In this document: positions 1 to 9,541 of the stretch, one piece after another
Position numbering within the stretch: position 1 is the stretch's first letter
How the letters are laid out: each line of letters begins with the position of its first letter
Origin: Hyphomicrobiales bacterium
Lineage (GTDB): Bacteria; Pseudomonadota; Alphaproteobacteria; Rhizobiales; Rhizobiaceae
DNA: 64,000 nt
Assembly: GCA_900466945.1 (NCBI GenBank)
Contig: UBNV01000005.1
Location: forward strand, 1-64,000
Direction: 5' to 3'
Position numbers and translations under genes: made by a program
The notes under the pieces: generated by a model
Seen by the model: only the letters and a program-made list of their open reading frames with translations
What the model was told of the DNA's origin: nothing
Database searches by the model: none

Positions 1-15
1 TTGTTACAGAATGTT

Positions 16-1395
16 TCAGGATGGTTTTGCCACGTCCTTCGGGAGGATGACACTGACGACCAGCCCTCCTGTTTGGCGGTTCTCCAGGCGAAGCGTACCG
101 GAATGCCCGTCAATGATCGCCTGGGCAATCGGGAGTCCGAGCCCGAAACCGCCTGTTTCAAGGCTCCTGGATGGCTCAAGCCGAACGAAGGGTGAAAGGG
201 CCCGCTCGACGTCCTGAGCCGCGATGCCGGGGCCGTCGTCACTGATTGAAACGAGGACGTCGGACTGCCGATCGAAGACCTCCACCCGCGCCCTCTCGCC
301 ATATTTGATGGCGTTCTCGATGAGATTCGAGAAGGCACGCTTCAGCGCTAGCCTACGGCCCGTCACGATCGCATGGGCGGCCCCGGACAGTTTGATGGAT
401 GCGCCACGATCGGCCGCATCGTCGACCAGCGTTCCGAGGATTGCGACGATGTCGATTGGCTTCAGTTCTTCGTCGCTGCGATCGCCACGCAGGAAGGATA
501 GCGTCTGATCCAGCATCCGCTCCATCTCAGTCAAATCCTCGGCCATTGCATCGCGCGCGACACCATCGGCCAGATCCTCGGCTCTGAACCGCAGGCGTGT
601 GATCGGAGTCTTCAGATCATGCGAAACGGCTGCGAGCGCTTGGGTGCGGTCCTCGATCAATCGCTCGATGCGCCGTTGCATATCATTGAAGGCGACAGCG
701 AGTTCAACCACCTCTCGTGGCCCGGTTTCCGGAACGGGAACGACAGTCTTGCCTCGATAGAAATCCTTGGCCGCAGTAGCGACAGCAGTCAGAGGACGAG
801 TGAACCAGCGCACCAGAAGCATGGAGACGACGACTGCCCCGAGAGCCATCAAGGTTGTCGAAACCAGCATTCCTCCCGGCGGCGGCACTTTGCGGTCCCA
901 GGAGACCAGATTGACGTTGATCCACGACGCATCAGGGAGCTTGATCGACACGACTGCCAGATGCGGGTCGTCACCTGCCTGGTTATCCGGGCCGATAATG
1001 AGACCGTCCTCGGCAATCTCTGGAGCAAGTGCTCGAAGGTTGCGACGAAGGGGTTCCCAGTTCTGACCAGCGGTATCACCCTCCACCGCATAGGGAGTTG
1101 AACCCCAATGCGCATCTATCGAACCGCCGGAGAAGTCGTGCGCGACATCCTCCCGTTCATCAACCGGCGTACGCATGACGGATCGTTTGATCGTCAGAAG
1201 CTGGTCTGCAAGCCGGACTTCGTTTGCGAGGTCCAGTTCTTTTTCCAGGCTCTGGTGGTAAGTGAAGAGACTGCCAAAATGCACGAGAGAGATGCCAAAC
1301 AGCACGACGAGGGCTGTCCGCAGTCTCAGGCTGTCTATCGACCGCCACCAGCCTTGTAACCGTGTTTCGAAACGAACATCAGGCACGGACGACAT
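16..1395 (-). CDS. HAMP-domain sensor histidine kinase (EnvZ-like)
   Basis: This is an inner-membrane sensor kinase of about 459 residues that should phosphorylate the response regulator encoded just upstream. A first membrane segment lies near residues 25-46. A periplasmic domain of roughly 170 residues follows, then a second membrane segment (GGMLVSTTLMALGAVVVSML), a HAMP linker, an H-box (AAVSHDLKTPITRLRF, phosphorylated His), an N-box (NLIENAIKYG) and G-boxes (SDDGPGIA, GGFGLGLPIA). I chose the ATG at 1393-1395 because anything longer runs deep into the regulator gene; this start overlaps the regulator stop by 17 bases, typical of translational coupling. The signal sensed is unknown. The class is clear; the exact orthologue is not. 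Confidence 0.9.
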   Translation of the reverse strand: MSSVPDVRFETRLQGWWRSIDSLRLRTALVVLFGISLVHFGSLFTYHQSLEKELDLANEVRLADQLLTIKRSVMRTPVDEREDVAHDFSGGSIDAHWGSTPYAVEGDTAGQNWEPLRRNLRALAPEIAEDGLIIGPDNQAGDDPHLAVVSIKLPDASWINVNLVSWDRKVPPPGGMLVSTTLMALGAVVVSMLLVRWFTRPLTAVATAAKDFYRGKTVVPVPETGPREVVELAVAFNDMQRRIERLIEDRTQALAAVSHDLKTPITRLRFRAEDLADGVARDAMAEDLTEMERMLDQTLSFLRGDRSDEELKPIDIVAILGTLVDDAADRGASIKLSGAAHAIVTGRRLALKRAFSNLIENAIKYGERARVEVFDRQSDVLVSISDDGPGIAAQDVERALSPFVRLEPSRSLETGGFGLGLPIAQAIIDGHSGTLRLENRQTGGLVVSVILPKDVAKPS

Positions 1396-2116
1396 CCGTC
1401 GCAAAGAGATAACCCGCGCCGCGCACCGTTTTGATGAGATCCTCACGCCCGTCGAGCTTGCGACGCAGACGGCTGACCTGGACATCGATCGACCGATCAT
1501 AGCCTTCGATCGCACGATTCCGGGCTGCATCCAGCAGGAACTCACGACTGAGCACGCGTTGCGGCGCTTCGAGAAACGCGAGCAACAAGTCGTATTCCCC
1601 TGTCGACAGATCCACGACCACACCGCTCGGTGCGGTCAGTTCCCTCTTCATCGTGTCGAGCGACCATCCGGCAAAGGTGAAGCTCCTGCCAGCACGCTCC
1701 GTCGCCGGGCTGCCAACCGCACGTGTACGGCGCAGGACCGCGCCGATGCGTGCCAGCAGTTCGCGAGGATTGAAGGGTTTGGGCAGATAGTCGTCAGCGC
1801 CAACCTCAAGACCAATGATGCGATCCGTCTCGTCGCCCTTGGCCGTCAGCATGATGATCGGCACAGAGGAATTGCGGCGCAATTCGCGGCAGATCTCCAG
1901 CCCGTTCTTCCCCGGGAGCATCAGATCAAGGACGATGAGATCCACCGAAAGCCGCTTCAAAGTCTCGGCCATCTCGACCCCGTTACGCGCCGTGTGAACA
2001 CGAAAACCGTTTGCCCGGAGAAACTTAGCGACCAGGATCAGGATCTGACCGTCATCGTCGACGATCAAGATTTCGGCTGAGGCTTCCAAGGGTGTTCTCT
2101 CCGCAAGTCCAGTCAT
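1379..2116 (-). CDS. OmpR-family response regulator
   Basis: This is a 245-residue DNA-binding response regulator. The N-terminal receiver has the acidic cluster at residues 20-22, the phospho-acceptor Asp64 in VLDLMLPG, and Lys113 in the LPKPF motif. The C-terminal half (about 145-240) is an OmpR/PhoB winged helix ending in the usual RRKLD...IKTVRGAGYLF pattern. It is the first gene of a two-gene operon with the kinase downstream on the same strand. Its targets cannot be read from the sequence. There is nothing unusual about its length or key residues. Confidence 0.93.
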   Translation of the reverse strand: MTGLAERTPLEASAEILIVDDDGQILILVAKFLRANGFRVHTARNGVEMAETLKRLSVDLIVLDLMLPGKNGLEICRELRRNSSVPIIMLTAKGDETDRIIGLEVGADDYLPKPFNPRELLARIGAVLRRTRAVGSPATERAGRSFTFAGWSLDTMKRELTAPSGVVVDLSTGEYDLLLAFLEAPQRVLSREFLLDAARNRAIEGYDRSIDVQVSRLRRKLDGREDLIKTVRGAGYLFATDVVRA

Positions 2117-2683
2117 AGCGCAGCCCTCTTCATTTAGCAGAAGGCTGCGCTGCAGTTTGTGTCGAGAAGGTAACAGATTGTTTCACCAACTGTAGCCTCG
2201 ACTTCAGCAAGACCGAGATAGGTGCGGACACTACAGGTCGTGAAGGGATGCGAGCCGAAGCCCCGTCATCGGCCGCTACCTCAACGCCCCATCATGATCG
2301 CGTATCACTAGCCCCACGTCCGCATCAAAAGCTATAGCCCCATCGACGTGGATGAGCTTTATTTCCATCTAGTGTGGGCCGCGTTTGTAGCAGTCGCGGA
2401 AGACGGCAGTGGTACGCACAACAGCGTCGCCACTTGTCAAATCACGCGGAAAGGCAGCGAAGTCGGACATGCAGCGCACCGCTGTTATAGGACGTTCAGC
2501 GGCTAGACTTCCTTTTGCCGATCAAAGGTCGCACGCTTGTCGCAACCAACGGCTGCGGGACTTGATCGAAGAATCTGCTAAAATTCGAATGGATGTCTTA
2601 GCGGCGCGGTTAGAGCTGTATGTGAGAGTTGGGACTGTCGACCGTGTAGATGCGATCACGGTATTCTCGCGCGGAGGAACCAA
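2117..2683. other. Intergenic region, no supported gene
   Basis: About 570 bases separate the divergent two-component operon and the Gly-rich secreted protein. Short open frames here are not protein-like and have no convincing ribosome binding site. It presumably holds both promoters. A good Shine-Dalgarno sequence (GGAGGAACCAA) directly precedes the ATG at 2684. I see no RNA gene or mobile element. Confidence 0.5.
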
Positions 2684-3598
2684 ATGCAGTTGAACAAATT
2701 GGCCGCCACGGCCTGTCTCGCTCTGGCTGTTTCGGCCGCACCCTTTACACAATATTCAGATGGAGCAGGGTTCGGCGCTTCGGCCGCCTTCGCCAAAGAC
2801 AAGGGCGGTGGCAATGGCGGTGGCGGTGGCGGTGGTGGTGGTGGCAATGGCGGCGGCAAGAGCGGAGGTAGCGATGGCGGGAAGAGCAGCGGCAAGAATG
2901 GTGGAAACGGCCGCGGATCTCAGACCAGGGAAGCCCGCAGCATAGATCGAAGCCAGAAAGGCAACTTCTTCACGGATGTTTTCGCCACGATCGCCGGCAA
3001 GAAGACCAAATCTGACAAAAGCCAGCTTTCTGAAAAACAGGCTAAACGGCCCACCACCAAATCATTCGCGAACCAGCCAGTAGACCCCGTGACGACGCTT
3101 GCATCCGTTCCCATGGAGAAGCCAAAAACCCGGCCGTTTGAGGCGAAGCTCGCAGGTCTGAATTCCCTGAACCGCAACTATCACGCATACCTCAACTCGT
3201 CGGATCCGCGCATGGCCGCTATCCGAGACTATGCTGTGGCATACGCAACTTATGAAATCGCAAACGGTGTTGACACTCTGCCCACCGATGCAACGCTCGA
3301 TGACGAAGCGCTGCGTGCCGCACTCGAAGCGGCTGCCAAGCCAGGCACCGTGATCGATGATGAGATGCTCGGATGGGCAAAGATGACGCTCGGCGTCGGA
3401 TCAGCCGTTGGCAAGATCGACGAGATCAGGGAAGAACTCGCCTCAGCCGCACCGGTCGAACCGATCGTCGATCCGGTAGTGGATCCAGTGGTCGATCCGG
3501 GTGATGAGGTCGTGACTGCGCCGGATGCGGTAGAGCCAACACCTGGAGACGTTGCCCTGCCCCCGGATCCCACGGACACGGCGAGCGTTGTTCCTTGA
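2684..3598 (+). CDS. Secreted Gly-rich protein of unknown function
   Basis: This 304-residue protein starts with a Sec-type signal peptide (MQLNKLAATACLALAVSAAP). A low-complexity Gly/Ser/Lys stretch follows (residues about 40-75, encoded by a run of GGC/GGT codons), then a charged region and a more ordered central region (about 150-250). The tail is acidic and Pro/Val-rich with a tandem VDPV repeat. The GGAGG ribosome site 6 bases before the ATG fixes the start. No catalytic motif is visible. A cell-envelope or matrix role is only a guess from the signal peptide and disordered composition. It stands alone on its strand. Confidence 0.75.
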   Translation: MQLNKLAATACLALAVSAAPFTQYSDGAGFGASAAFAKDKGGGNGGGGGGGGGGNGGGKSGGSDGGKSSGKNGGNGRGSQTREARSIDRSQKGNFFTDVFATIAGKKTKSDKSQLSEKQAKRPTTKSFANQPVDPVTTLASVPMEKPKTRPFEAKLAGLNSLNRNYHAYLNSSDPRMAAIRDYAVAYATYEIANGVDTLPTDATLDDEALRAALEAAAKPGTVIDDEMLGWAKMTLGVGSAVGKIDEIREELASAAPVEPIVDPVVDPVVDPGDEVVTAPDAVEPTPGDVALPPDPTDTASVVP

Positions 3599-3770
3599 GT
3601 CAGAGGGCACGCCTACGCGGCGATGTTTTGACTTCCCGGATTGCGGCTATGATTACCGCCTTGTCGAAGCGGACCTCCCCGCAGAAACGTAGATTTGTGC
3701 GCGCACGTCGGGATGCGGCGTTTTGGGTGTGCCTACATTAGGAACATGACTGAAGTCCGGCTATGAATAG

Positions 3771-4112
3771 CAGATTGTCAGCCATTGGCCGCCATCGAAT
3801 CGGGCGACGTCCGAAGGGTTCGACGTCGCCCTGCGCATAGCCAAGCTCGCAGACAGTGCTTCGGCCGCGGTTAAGATCGTTTCTGGCCGTCGTTCCGCAG
3901 TCGCGATGCTAGCCCACTTCCGACAAAATGGCATCCCGCAGATGCCCTCGGGTATCGCTAAGCATAGGTCTCCGTGTCCACTGCGAGAGCTGCCAGTTGT
4001 CAATCTATCAGCGGCCTGTTCAATAGGCTGGCAGGCCAACCCCAAGGCAAGGGCGTTGGCGGACGGCGTGGAGTCAATCGTTAGAAAGAGCAAGACATTC
4101 AATTGCCGCTAA
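3771..4112 (+). pseudogene. LysR-type regulator remnant (substrate-binding domain)
   Basis: Read in frame from 3771, the translation contains [19 protein letters not shown] followed by RRSAVAMLAHFRQNGIPQMP. This is the characteristic start of the LysR effector-binding core (GxDVALRI.PLxDSSL.A...ASP.YL...G.P). The tail (NPKARALADGVESIVRK) resembles the usual P.RAFVDFL ending. The DNA-binding half is missing, the middle is shortened and there is no start codon context, so it is a decayed fragment. It lies just left of the IS66 element, which may have contributed to its destruction. Confidence 0.6.
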
Positions 4113-4125
4113 GAAAACCGCCTCC

Positions 4126-4153
4126 GCCTTGATGGGGTGCGAACCAACGACCC
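4126..4153. repeat. tRNA T-arm-like fragment, copy 1
   Basis: GCCTTGATGGGGTGCGAACC followed by AACGACCC looks like the reverse complement of a tRNA T-arm. The rest of a tRNA cloverleaf is absent. Related fragments occur at 16836, 21368, 22145 and 62223. It lies between the LysR remnant and the IS66 genes. Confidence 0.4.
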
Positions 4154-4299
4154 GTGGCCGTGTAGCTAGTGGGACAGACAAAGGGATGATTTTGCAGGCT
4201 AACGCGAGACTCGAGGTAACCGGTGTTCTGCCCCCACATTGCTCGCTGCCGTCTGATCTGTGATCGAGGTTTCCATGGATGAAGAACGGGAGTTTCTCC

Positions 4300-4683
4300 A
4301 TGGAGACCTCATTGGAGTTTCTCACAACCAGCAAGCCGGGACGTGAGGCTCACCGACATTGGTCGGACGAGATCAAGGCAAAGATCGTTTCGGAAAGCTT
4401 GAGGCCTGGCACGACGGTCAACGAAGTTGCGCAGCGCTATGGGTTGCGAGCCAACAGCCTTTCCACCTGGCGGACGATGGCGCGGCAGGGCAAACTGATT
4501 CTGCCAGCACCGGAGGATGCGGTGGAGTTCGCGGCGGTGATCGTTGATCCGCCTGTTTCAGAACCGCCGCCTAAGGCGGTTGGTCGCCCTGAGATCGTCC
4601 TCGGTCAAGTGATCATCCGTCTTGAGGAAGGGGCATCTGTGGCCCGGATCGCTGCCATCGCACGTGCCTTGTCGGCGACATGA
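4300..4683 (+). CDS. tnpA: IS66 accessory protein TnpA
   Basis: This is a small (127-residue) DNA-binding protein of the IS66 type. The helix-turn-helix region HRHWSDEIKAKIVSESLRPG...VNEVAQRYGLRANSLSTWR matches the family, and the conserved tail VARIAAIARALSAT is intact. I prefer the ATG at 4300, preceded at normal distance by GGGAG, to the in-frame ATG at 4279. The stop overlaps the tnpB start by four bases. Confidence 0.85.
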   Translation: METSLEFLTTSKPGREAHRHWSDEIKAKIVSESLRPGTTVNEVAQRYGLRANSLSTWRTMARQGKLILPAPEDAVEFAAVIVDPPVSEPPPKAVGRPEIVLGQVIIRLEEGASVARIAAIARALSAT

Positions 4684-5033
4684 TCTTTCCATCGAACCGT
4701 GTGCGGATCATGGTGGCGACCAAACCCGTCGACTTCCGCAAGGGGCACGATGGTTTGGCTGCGCTGGTGAAGAACGAGCTGCACAAGGACCCGTTCACCG
4801 GAACGGTCTTCGTGTTCCGGTCACGCAAGGCTGACCGGTTGAAGCTGATCTACTGGGATGGCTCTGGGATCGTCATGGCCTACAAAAGGCTGGAAGAGCA
4901 CACATTCACCTGGCCTGGCATCAAGGATGGCTTGATGACACTCACCCACGCCCAGTTCGAAGCATTGTTCGCGGGCCTTGAATGGCGGCGGATTCATGCC
5001 GTCCAGACGAGAGCGCCACAAGCCATCGAATAG
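4680..5033 (+). CDS. tnpB: IS66 Orf2 family protein TnpB
   Basis: This 117-residue protein has the IS66 Orf2 hallmark sequence: VATKPVDFRKGHDGLAALVK near the start, then FVFRSRKADRLKLIYWDGSG and a tail beginning FTWPGIKDG. It is required with TnpA for transposition in known IS66 elements, though its biochemical activity is not established. It is full-length and uninterrupted. Confidence 0.92.
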   Translation: MIFPSNRVRIMVATKPVDFRKGHDGLAALVKNELHKDPFTGTVFVFRSRKADRLKLIYWDGSGIVMAYKRLEEHTFTWPGIKDGLMTLTHAQFEALFAGLEWRRIHAVQTRAPQAIE

Positions 5034-5102
5034 CTGCGGCATGATGACTCAGCACCGCAAAATCCGAGGGCAAATCGGCTGGGGATTTGGTAGCTTCCGG
5101 CC

Positions 5103-6689
5103 ATGCTTGAAGCCGCCGACCTTCCCGATGATGTTGCCGCTCTGAAGGAGATGCTGATCGCGGCGCAAGCACGCGAGGCGGCCAAGGACTCTGCGATAGC
5201 CAGCAAGGACGAGCACATCGCTCGCAAGGATGAGCGGATCGAACGGCTTGAGAAGCTGGTTGCAGCATTCAAGCAGGCAGCCTTCGGACGCAAATCCGAG
5301 AAGACCGATCCTGATCAATTCGACCTGGCGCTGGAAGACCTGGCGACGGCTATGGCTGCCATCCATGCCGAGGATGAGGCGGACGTTCCTGCTGGAAACA
5401 GGATTGCCAAGGCACGCGCGATCAATCGCGGCTCCCTTCCAATGCATATTCCCCGTGTCGAAGAGGTCATCGAGCCGGAAAGCCTCACCTGTGCTTGCGG
5501 TGGATGCCTGCATTGTATTGGCGAGGATGTCTCCGAGCGTTTCGACGTGGTCCCGGCGCAGTTCCGCGTCATCGTCACGCGTCGTCCCAAATATGCGTGC
5601 CGTGCCTGCACCGACGGCGTCGTCCAGGCCCGAGCTCCGGCGCGGCTGATCCAGGCAGGACTGCCGACGGAAGCGACCGTCGCCCAAGTGCTGGTCTCCA
5701 AATATGCCGATTACCTTCCGCTTTACCGCCAGGCCCAGATCATGAGTCGCCAGGGCATTGACCTCGACCGATCCACGCTGGCTGACTGGGTTGGTCGGGC
5801 AGCCTATGAGCTGCGTCCGGTCTTCGATGCACTGATTGCCGACCTGAAGCGCTCGACCAAGCTGTTCATGGACGAGACCCGTGCCCCGGTTCTCGATCCC
5901 GGCTCACGCAAGACCAAGACCGGATACTTCTGGGCGCTGGCGCGGGATGATCGTCCATGGGGCGGCGGTGCTCCGCCGGGTGTTGCTTTCACCTATGCGC
6001 CCGGTCGAGGGGGCATTCATGCCGAACGGATATTGCAGGGCTTCTCCGGCGTCCTGCAGGTGGATGGATATGCCGGATATTACAGGCTGATCGCACCAGA
6101 ACGCGTTGGCCCGAACATTCGGCTTGCCTATTGTTGGGCACATGCCCGGCGCAAGCTGGTGGAGATCACCCGCAACGGCTCAGCACCCATAGCCGAGGAT
6201 GGCGTCAAGCGGATCGGCAAACTGTACCGCACCGAAGCCGAACTTCGGGGCCTTAATCCGGAGGCTCGATTGGCTGGACGACAGGAGCGGTCAGCGCCAC
6301 TGGTCGCCGACATGCAGGCCTAGCTTGTCCATCACCGTGCCCGTGTCGCAACCAAGTCCCCGCTCGGCGAGGCTTTGGCCTACATCGCCAAATACTGGGA
6401 CGGCCTGAAGCTCTTCCTGACCGACGGACGCATAGAGATCGACAACAACACCGTCGAGCGGACCATCCGGCCGATTGCTCTCAATCGGAAGAACGCGCTC
6501 TTTGCAGGCCATGACGCGGGAGCAGAGAACTGGGCGGCAATCGCCTCGCTGATCGAAACCTGCAAATTCAATGCCGTCGATCCGCTGGCCTATTTAACTG
6601 CGACGCTCACCGCCATCGTCAACGGTCACAGGCAGAGTTCCATCGATGAGCTTTTGCCGTGGAATTATTCGGGACGAACAAACGGATGA
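5103..6689 (+). pseudogene. tnpC: IS66 transposase TnpC, interrupted by an in-frame amber codon
   Basis: This is a DDE transposase of 529 codons. An N-terminal leucine-zipper-like coiled coil (about residues 15-60) is followed by a zinc-finger-like Cys region (CACGGCLHC...CRAC). The DDE core shows FMDETRAPV (D), LQVDGYAGY (D) and the DNNTVERTIRPIALNRKNALFAG region (E). The frame is open from 5103 to 6320, reads TAG at 6321-6323, and continues in the same frame to 6689. The residue replaced lies in the phrase VADMQA-stop-LVHHRARVA, where TGG (Trp) would differ by a single base. The third catalytic residue lies after the stop, so the protein is inactive unless the codon is read through. Confidence 0.9.
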
Positions 6690-6787
6690 AGTCTGCCGCG
6701 GCCGTAAGCCGCCATCGTGACACGTCCCCTGCGTGCCCCGATAAGGCGTGCCAGCGCAGACATCTACCTAGTTGCTGATTACTCCGG

Positions 6788-7816
6788 TCACGGGGCTTCT
6801 TTCGCCGCCGCTTCTTCGATTTCAGCTAACCTTTTCAAGACGAATTCACTATCTCCTCCGACGCGATCTTCGACCTCGATACGCCTGAGGCCGAGAGCAT
6901 TGGCGAGAACCATAGAATCTCTTCCGTACCGCGTTTTGCCTGAGACTATGGGGGTATAAGTCTTTCGCATGAATCCCACGGCACAATTCCCGCTTGGCGC
7001 TCCAGAACTGAGCGCGCACCCCATGATTGGCCTCGGTATCCAAAAGAGTGGTTCGGCAACTCCACCGAAGAGTTCAAAGCGTCGACCGTCGGGCATGGTA
7101 ATCGTCGTCAAGACCCGCGTAATTGGCAGACTTTTCTCGAAGCCCTTCGTTTCTGTGCGTCGCACGACGACTTGTGGCAGCTTGGGTTTCTCCGGCATTG
7201 TCAGGCCGCAGAAACGTTTGTTCAAAGTTCTGCTGCCGACTGTATCGCCATCAAGTATGGCACTGCCATATACGGAGGCCGCCCTCAAAGCGCTGCTCCC
7301 GTTCAATTTCGCGCAGACCGTGCTTTCGATCATTCGATTGGATCGGTATCCCTCGGGAAGGCTGGGGTTGACGTCGTATGCTACCGGCAGGGCGAAATTC
7401 TCAACAAGCCAACCTCCATCGCCATCAGACTCGAAAACGAGCGCCTGTTTAACAGGATCGAATCCGGTCACAACCCGTGTGTTGGATACCTCATACCGGC
7501 TTGCGATTTCGCGCAACGCCAAATGATCCATTGTCGCGGCGATCCAATATCCGCCGTAGAATATCACAGGCAGCAGGAGCCATAAGCTCGACACTCGGCC
7601 GATAATCACCTCTATAGCCACCCCAATCATGCTAGCGTTAATGAGCACAGCGGACCAGAGCACGGACCAGAGCATCGCAAATAAGAGCATCAGGACAAAC
7701 CCAAGTTCCGGAATGGTCTGGAGCATGAATACGGCTCCCGTCGCCAACAGCCCGAGGAGCGAAATGGGAAATAACTTACGCTTTTGAATATCGGATGAGA
7801 TTGGGACTTCCGGCAT
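6788..7816 (-). CDS. Membrane protein of unknown function
   Basis: This is a 342-residue protein with an N-terminal cluster of three hydrophobic segments (about residues 16-35, 38-65 and 75-95). A soluble region of about 240 residues rich in beta-type sequence follows, then an acidic helical tail (LKRLAEIEEAAAKEAP). The start is supported by GAGGG seven bases upstream of the ATG. I recognise no domain. The right edge of the IS66 region lies about 100 bases beyond its stop. Confidence 0.6.
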   Translation of the reverse strand: MPEVPISSDIQKRKLFPISLLGLLATGAVFMLQTIPELGFVLMLLFAMLWSVLWSAVLINASMIGVAIEVIIGRVSSLWLLLPVIFYGGYWIAATMDHLALREIASRYEVSNTRVVTGFDPVKQALVFESDGDGGWLVENFALPVAYDVNPSLPEGYRSNRMIESTVCAKLNGSSALRAASVYGSAILDGDTVGSRTLNKRFCGLTMPEKPKLPQVVVRRTETKGFEKSLPITRVLTTITMPDGRRFELFGGVAEPLFWIPRPIMGCALSSGAPSGNCAVGFMRKTYTPIVSGKTRYGRDSMVLANALGLRRIEVEDRVGGDSEFVLKRLAEIEEAAAKEAP

Positions 7817-8122
7817 AGGCCCTCAGGTTTTGATCAAAGCACTTGCGCGTGTGACTGTGTCTATCAAAGCCTAAATGAAAAAGGCGGAACGGGGGCAAGT
7901 TTTCGCCATGCCCAACGCCGCGATGACCAAGCATTCTTGCCATCAACGTCGTAGCGGCATTTTTCCGAATGGCCAACGAGCATTGTCAATGTGGGGGGGA
8001 AACACCGCTTACGACTCGAGACGAATAGAACGAAATGTCTGCCGGTCGCACCTCATCCCGGCAGCCAGCTCTTGGAATCCACTCGCGAGTTTCTGCGCTC
8101 GTTGATATGCCTCACAGGTAAA
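7817..8122. other. Intergenic region without a supported gene
   Basis: About 300 bases lie between the membrane protein start and the TfoX-C gene end. Short frames here overlap one another on both strands and do not resemble proteins. It presumably contains the promoter of the membrane protein gene. Confidence 0.4.
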
Positions 8123-8386
8123 TTAGTGCATGTCATGGCATGCCTGCCGAAGCAGATGATCCTTGATGTCGCTATCAAGCTTCCGCCAATCACAACCGCG
8201 GATCGCCGCCTCCATCGCATAGAGTGCGACGACCGTCACATGCCGTCCGAACCGAAACTTCAGGCGGCGATAGGCTTCGACCGCTCCGACGATGCGCAGA
8301 TCGTCTTCAGAGAGAATATCGACTTCCCCAAGCATCCGCGCCGTGGCAGGCCCAAGGTTTCTCATGCTCTCGATGCGAATGCTCAT
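8123..8386 (-). CDS. TfoX C-terminal domain protein
   Basis: This is an 87-residue protein that matches the TfoX C-terminal domain along its whole length. It opens with MRNLGPATARMLGEVDI, continues with EDLRIVGAVEAYRRLKFRFG, and ends with LYAMEAAIRGCDWRKLD. The domain resembles a helix-hairpin-helix fold and in other bacteria often occurs as a stand-alone small protein. The TfoX N-terminal domain is absent, so a role in competence cannot be assumed. Start codons at the first Met or at the MRN Met are both possible. Confidence 0.8.
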   Translation of the reverse strand: MSIRIESMRNLGPATARMLGEVDILSEDDLRIVGAVEAYRRLKFRFGRHVTVVALYAMEAAIRGCDWRKLDSDIKDHLLRQACHDMH

Positions 8387-8593
8387 CGTCGGGTCTCGGC
8401 TAGTTCAAGGCGGATGAGATTGTCCAAATTCGATGGACCACGTTCTCAGGCCAGGATTCTATCACACGATAAGATAGTCAATCCGATTCACGCGGAGACA
8501 CACTAAGCTTTACGCCCGCGGTCCCGCCCTATTGGAAACACCTTAGCTTGGTGCCCATCAAACCGGCACCAGTACATGCCGTTGGTATCGAGC

Positions 8594-9436
8594 CTAGTCC
8601 AAGAGATGAGACCAAACAGGGTGATTGCCACTTCTAAAAAAGTCGATGTGCTTCAAACTTGCAAGTCCATAGTCTGCAGGAACGTATTCCACGTATTCTG
8701 CCGAGTTGGAGGGGAATGCTGCAGCGTAGCGTTGAACGGCCGCAGGGGGACATACAACGTCATCGTTCGCTACTGCGATGCGAAGCCTTGGTCCATCGAT
8801 GGCGTAGTTTGCAGTTGGGAGGCTGGCGCCAATATCACCGTTGAAGAAGTCGCGGCGGGTGCACCAGCGTCGCCACTGCCAATAAACCCCGGCGGGAAGA
8901 TCAGCCCCGAGCATCAGCTTTTTGCCCGGCAGGTAACCCGCTATCCACGTAGCCAAGGGCCCCAGAATGAACCAAAACGCGACCACCGCTGGCAGGTAGC
9001 TCCACGGGTGGTCCCTATAGTGAACCATCCCAGCTCCAACGGTGATGATACGTGCAGTGCGAGAATGGTAGTTGTGAAATGGGACACCCAAACCACCCAG
9101 GGAGTGGCCGAGAACCCAGAGGGGTCCTTCCGGACACAACTCCGAGAGGAAGACTTGCGCTGCGTCTTGATCTAAGACTGCCCAATCAGAGAAGGTTGCC
9201 GTACTTTGTCGAGGGTGCTGGACCCGCGACTCCCCGAAATCGCGGTAGTCGTATGTCAGTACTCCGATGCCATTTTCTGTCGCCCACGTGGCAAAATGTC
9301 GGTAAAACTGCTGAGGCACACCTGTTGCGCCGTGGAGCACGAGGTTGGCTCGTACCCTACCCTGTGCGGGATAGTAATAGCCTGTCAGTCGAGCTCCTTT
9401 TGCGGAGAAACCAACCTTCTCTGGTATCTGTCTCAT
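8594..9436 (-). CDS. Alpha/beta hydrolase
   Basis: This is a 280-residue serine hydrolase of the alpha/beta fold. The oxyanion region (VLHGATGVPQQFY) is followed by the YDYRDFGES strand and the nucleophile elbow GHSLGG. A lid region with a hydrophobic stretch (YLPAVVAFWFILGPLATWIAG) may interact with membranes or lipids. A late His (KHIDFFRS) could complete the triad, with an Asp in the ANDDVVCPP loop. Start ATG is supported by AGGGGCG upstream. Substrate unknown. Confidence 0.85.
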   Translation of the reverse strand: MRQIPEKVGFSAKGARLTGYYYPAQGRVRANLVLHGATGVPQQFYRHFATWATENGIGVLTYDYRDFGESRVQHPRQSTATFSDWAVLDQDAAQVFLSELCPEGPLWVLGHSLGGLGVPFHNYHSRTARIITVGAGMVHYRDHPWSYLPAVVAFWFILGPLATWIAGYLPGKKLMLGADLPAGVYWQWRRWCTRRDFFNGDIGASLPTANYAIDGPRLRIAVANDDVVCPPAAVQRYAAAFPSNSAEYVEYVPADYGLASLKHIDFFRSGNHPVWSHLLD

Positions 9437-9541
9437 CGCCCCTGCCTATTCTCAGATCGTGGCAAGGCGTATGCCAGGGGCTGAATAGCTGTTGAATAAA
9501 GTGCCAGGAAGAAAATCAGGGCGCTACCATGACAAAAGCAG

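Larger units (their letters stand above)
4279..6689 (+). mobile_element. IS66-family insertion sequence (inactive)
   Basis: Three consecutive same-strand genes with the order tnpA-tnpB-tnpC identify an IS66-family element. tnpA and tnpB overlap by ATGA and tnpC begins 69 bases later. The given limits are only the coding limits; I could not identify terminal inverted repeats or a target duplication with confidence. The tnpC reading frame is interrupted by a stop, so the copy is probably not autonomous. Confidence 0.85.

Noticed and set aside
2808..2900. GGC/GGT tandem repeat as a possible CRISPR or regulatory repeat
   Set aside because: It encodes the Gly-rich linker of the secreted protein; irregular and in frame, no spacers. 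No CRISPR array was seen anywhere in the window.
3783..6720. Shared GCCGCCATCG at 3789 and near 6710 as IS66 terminal repeats
   Set aside because: The match is short, in direct rather than inverted orientation, and does not sit at plausible element ends.
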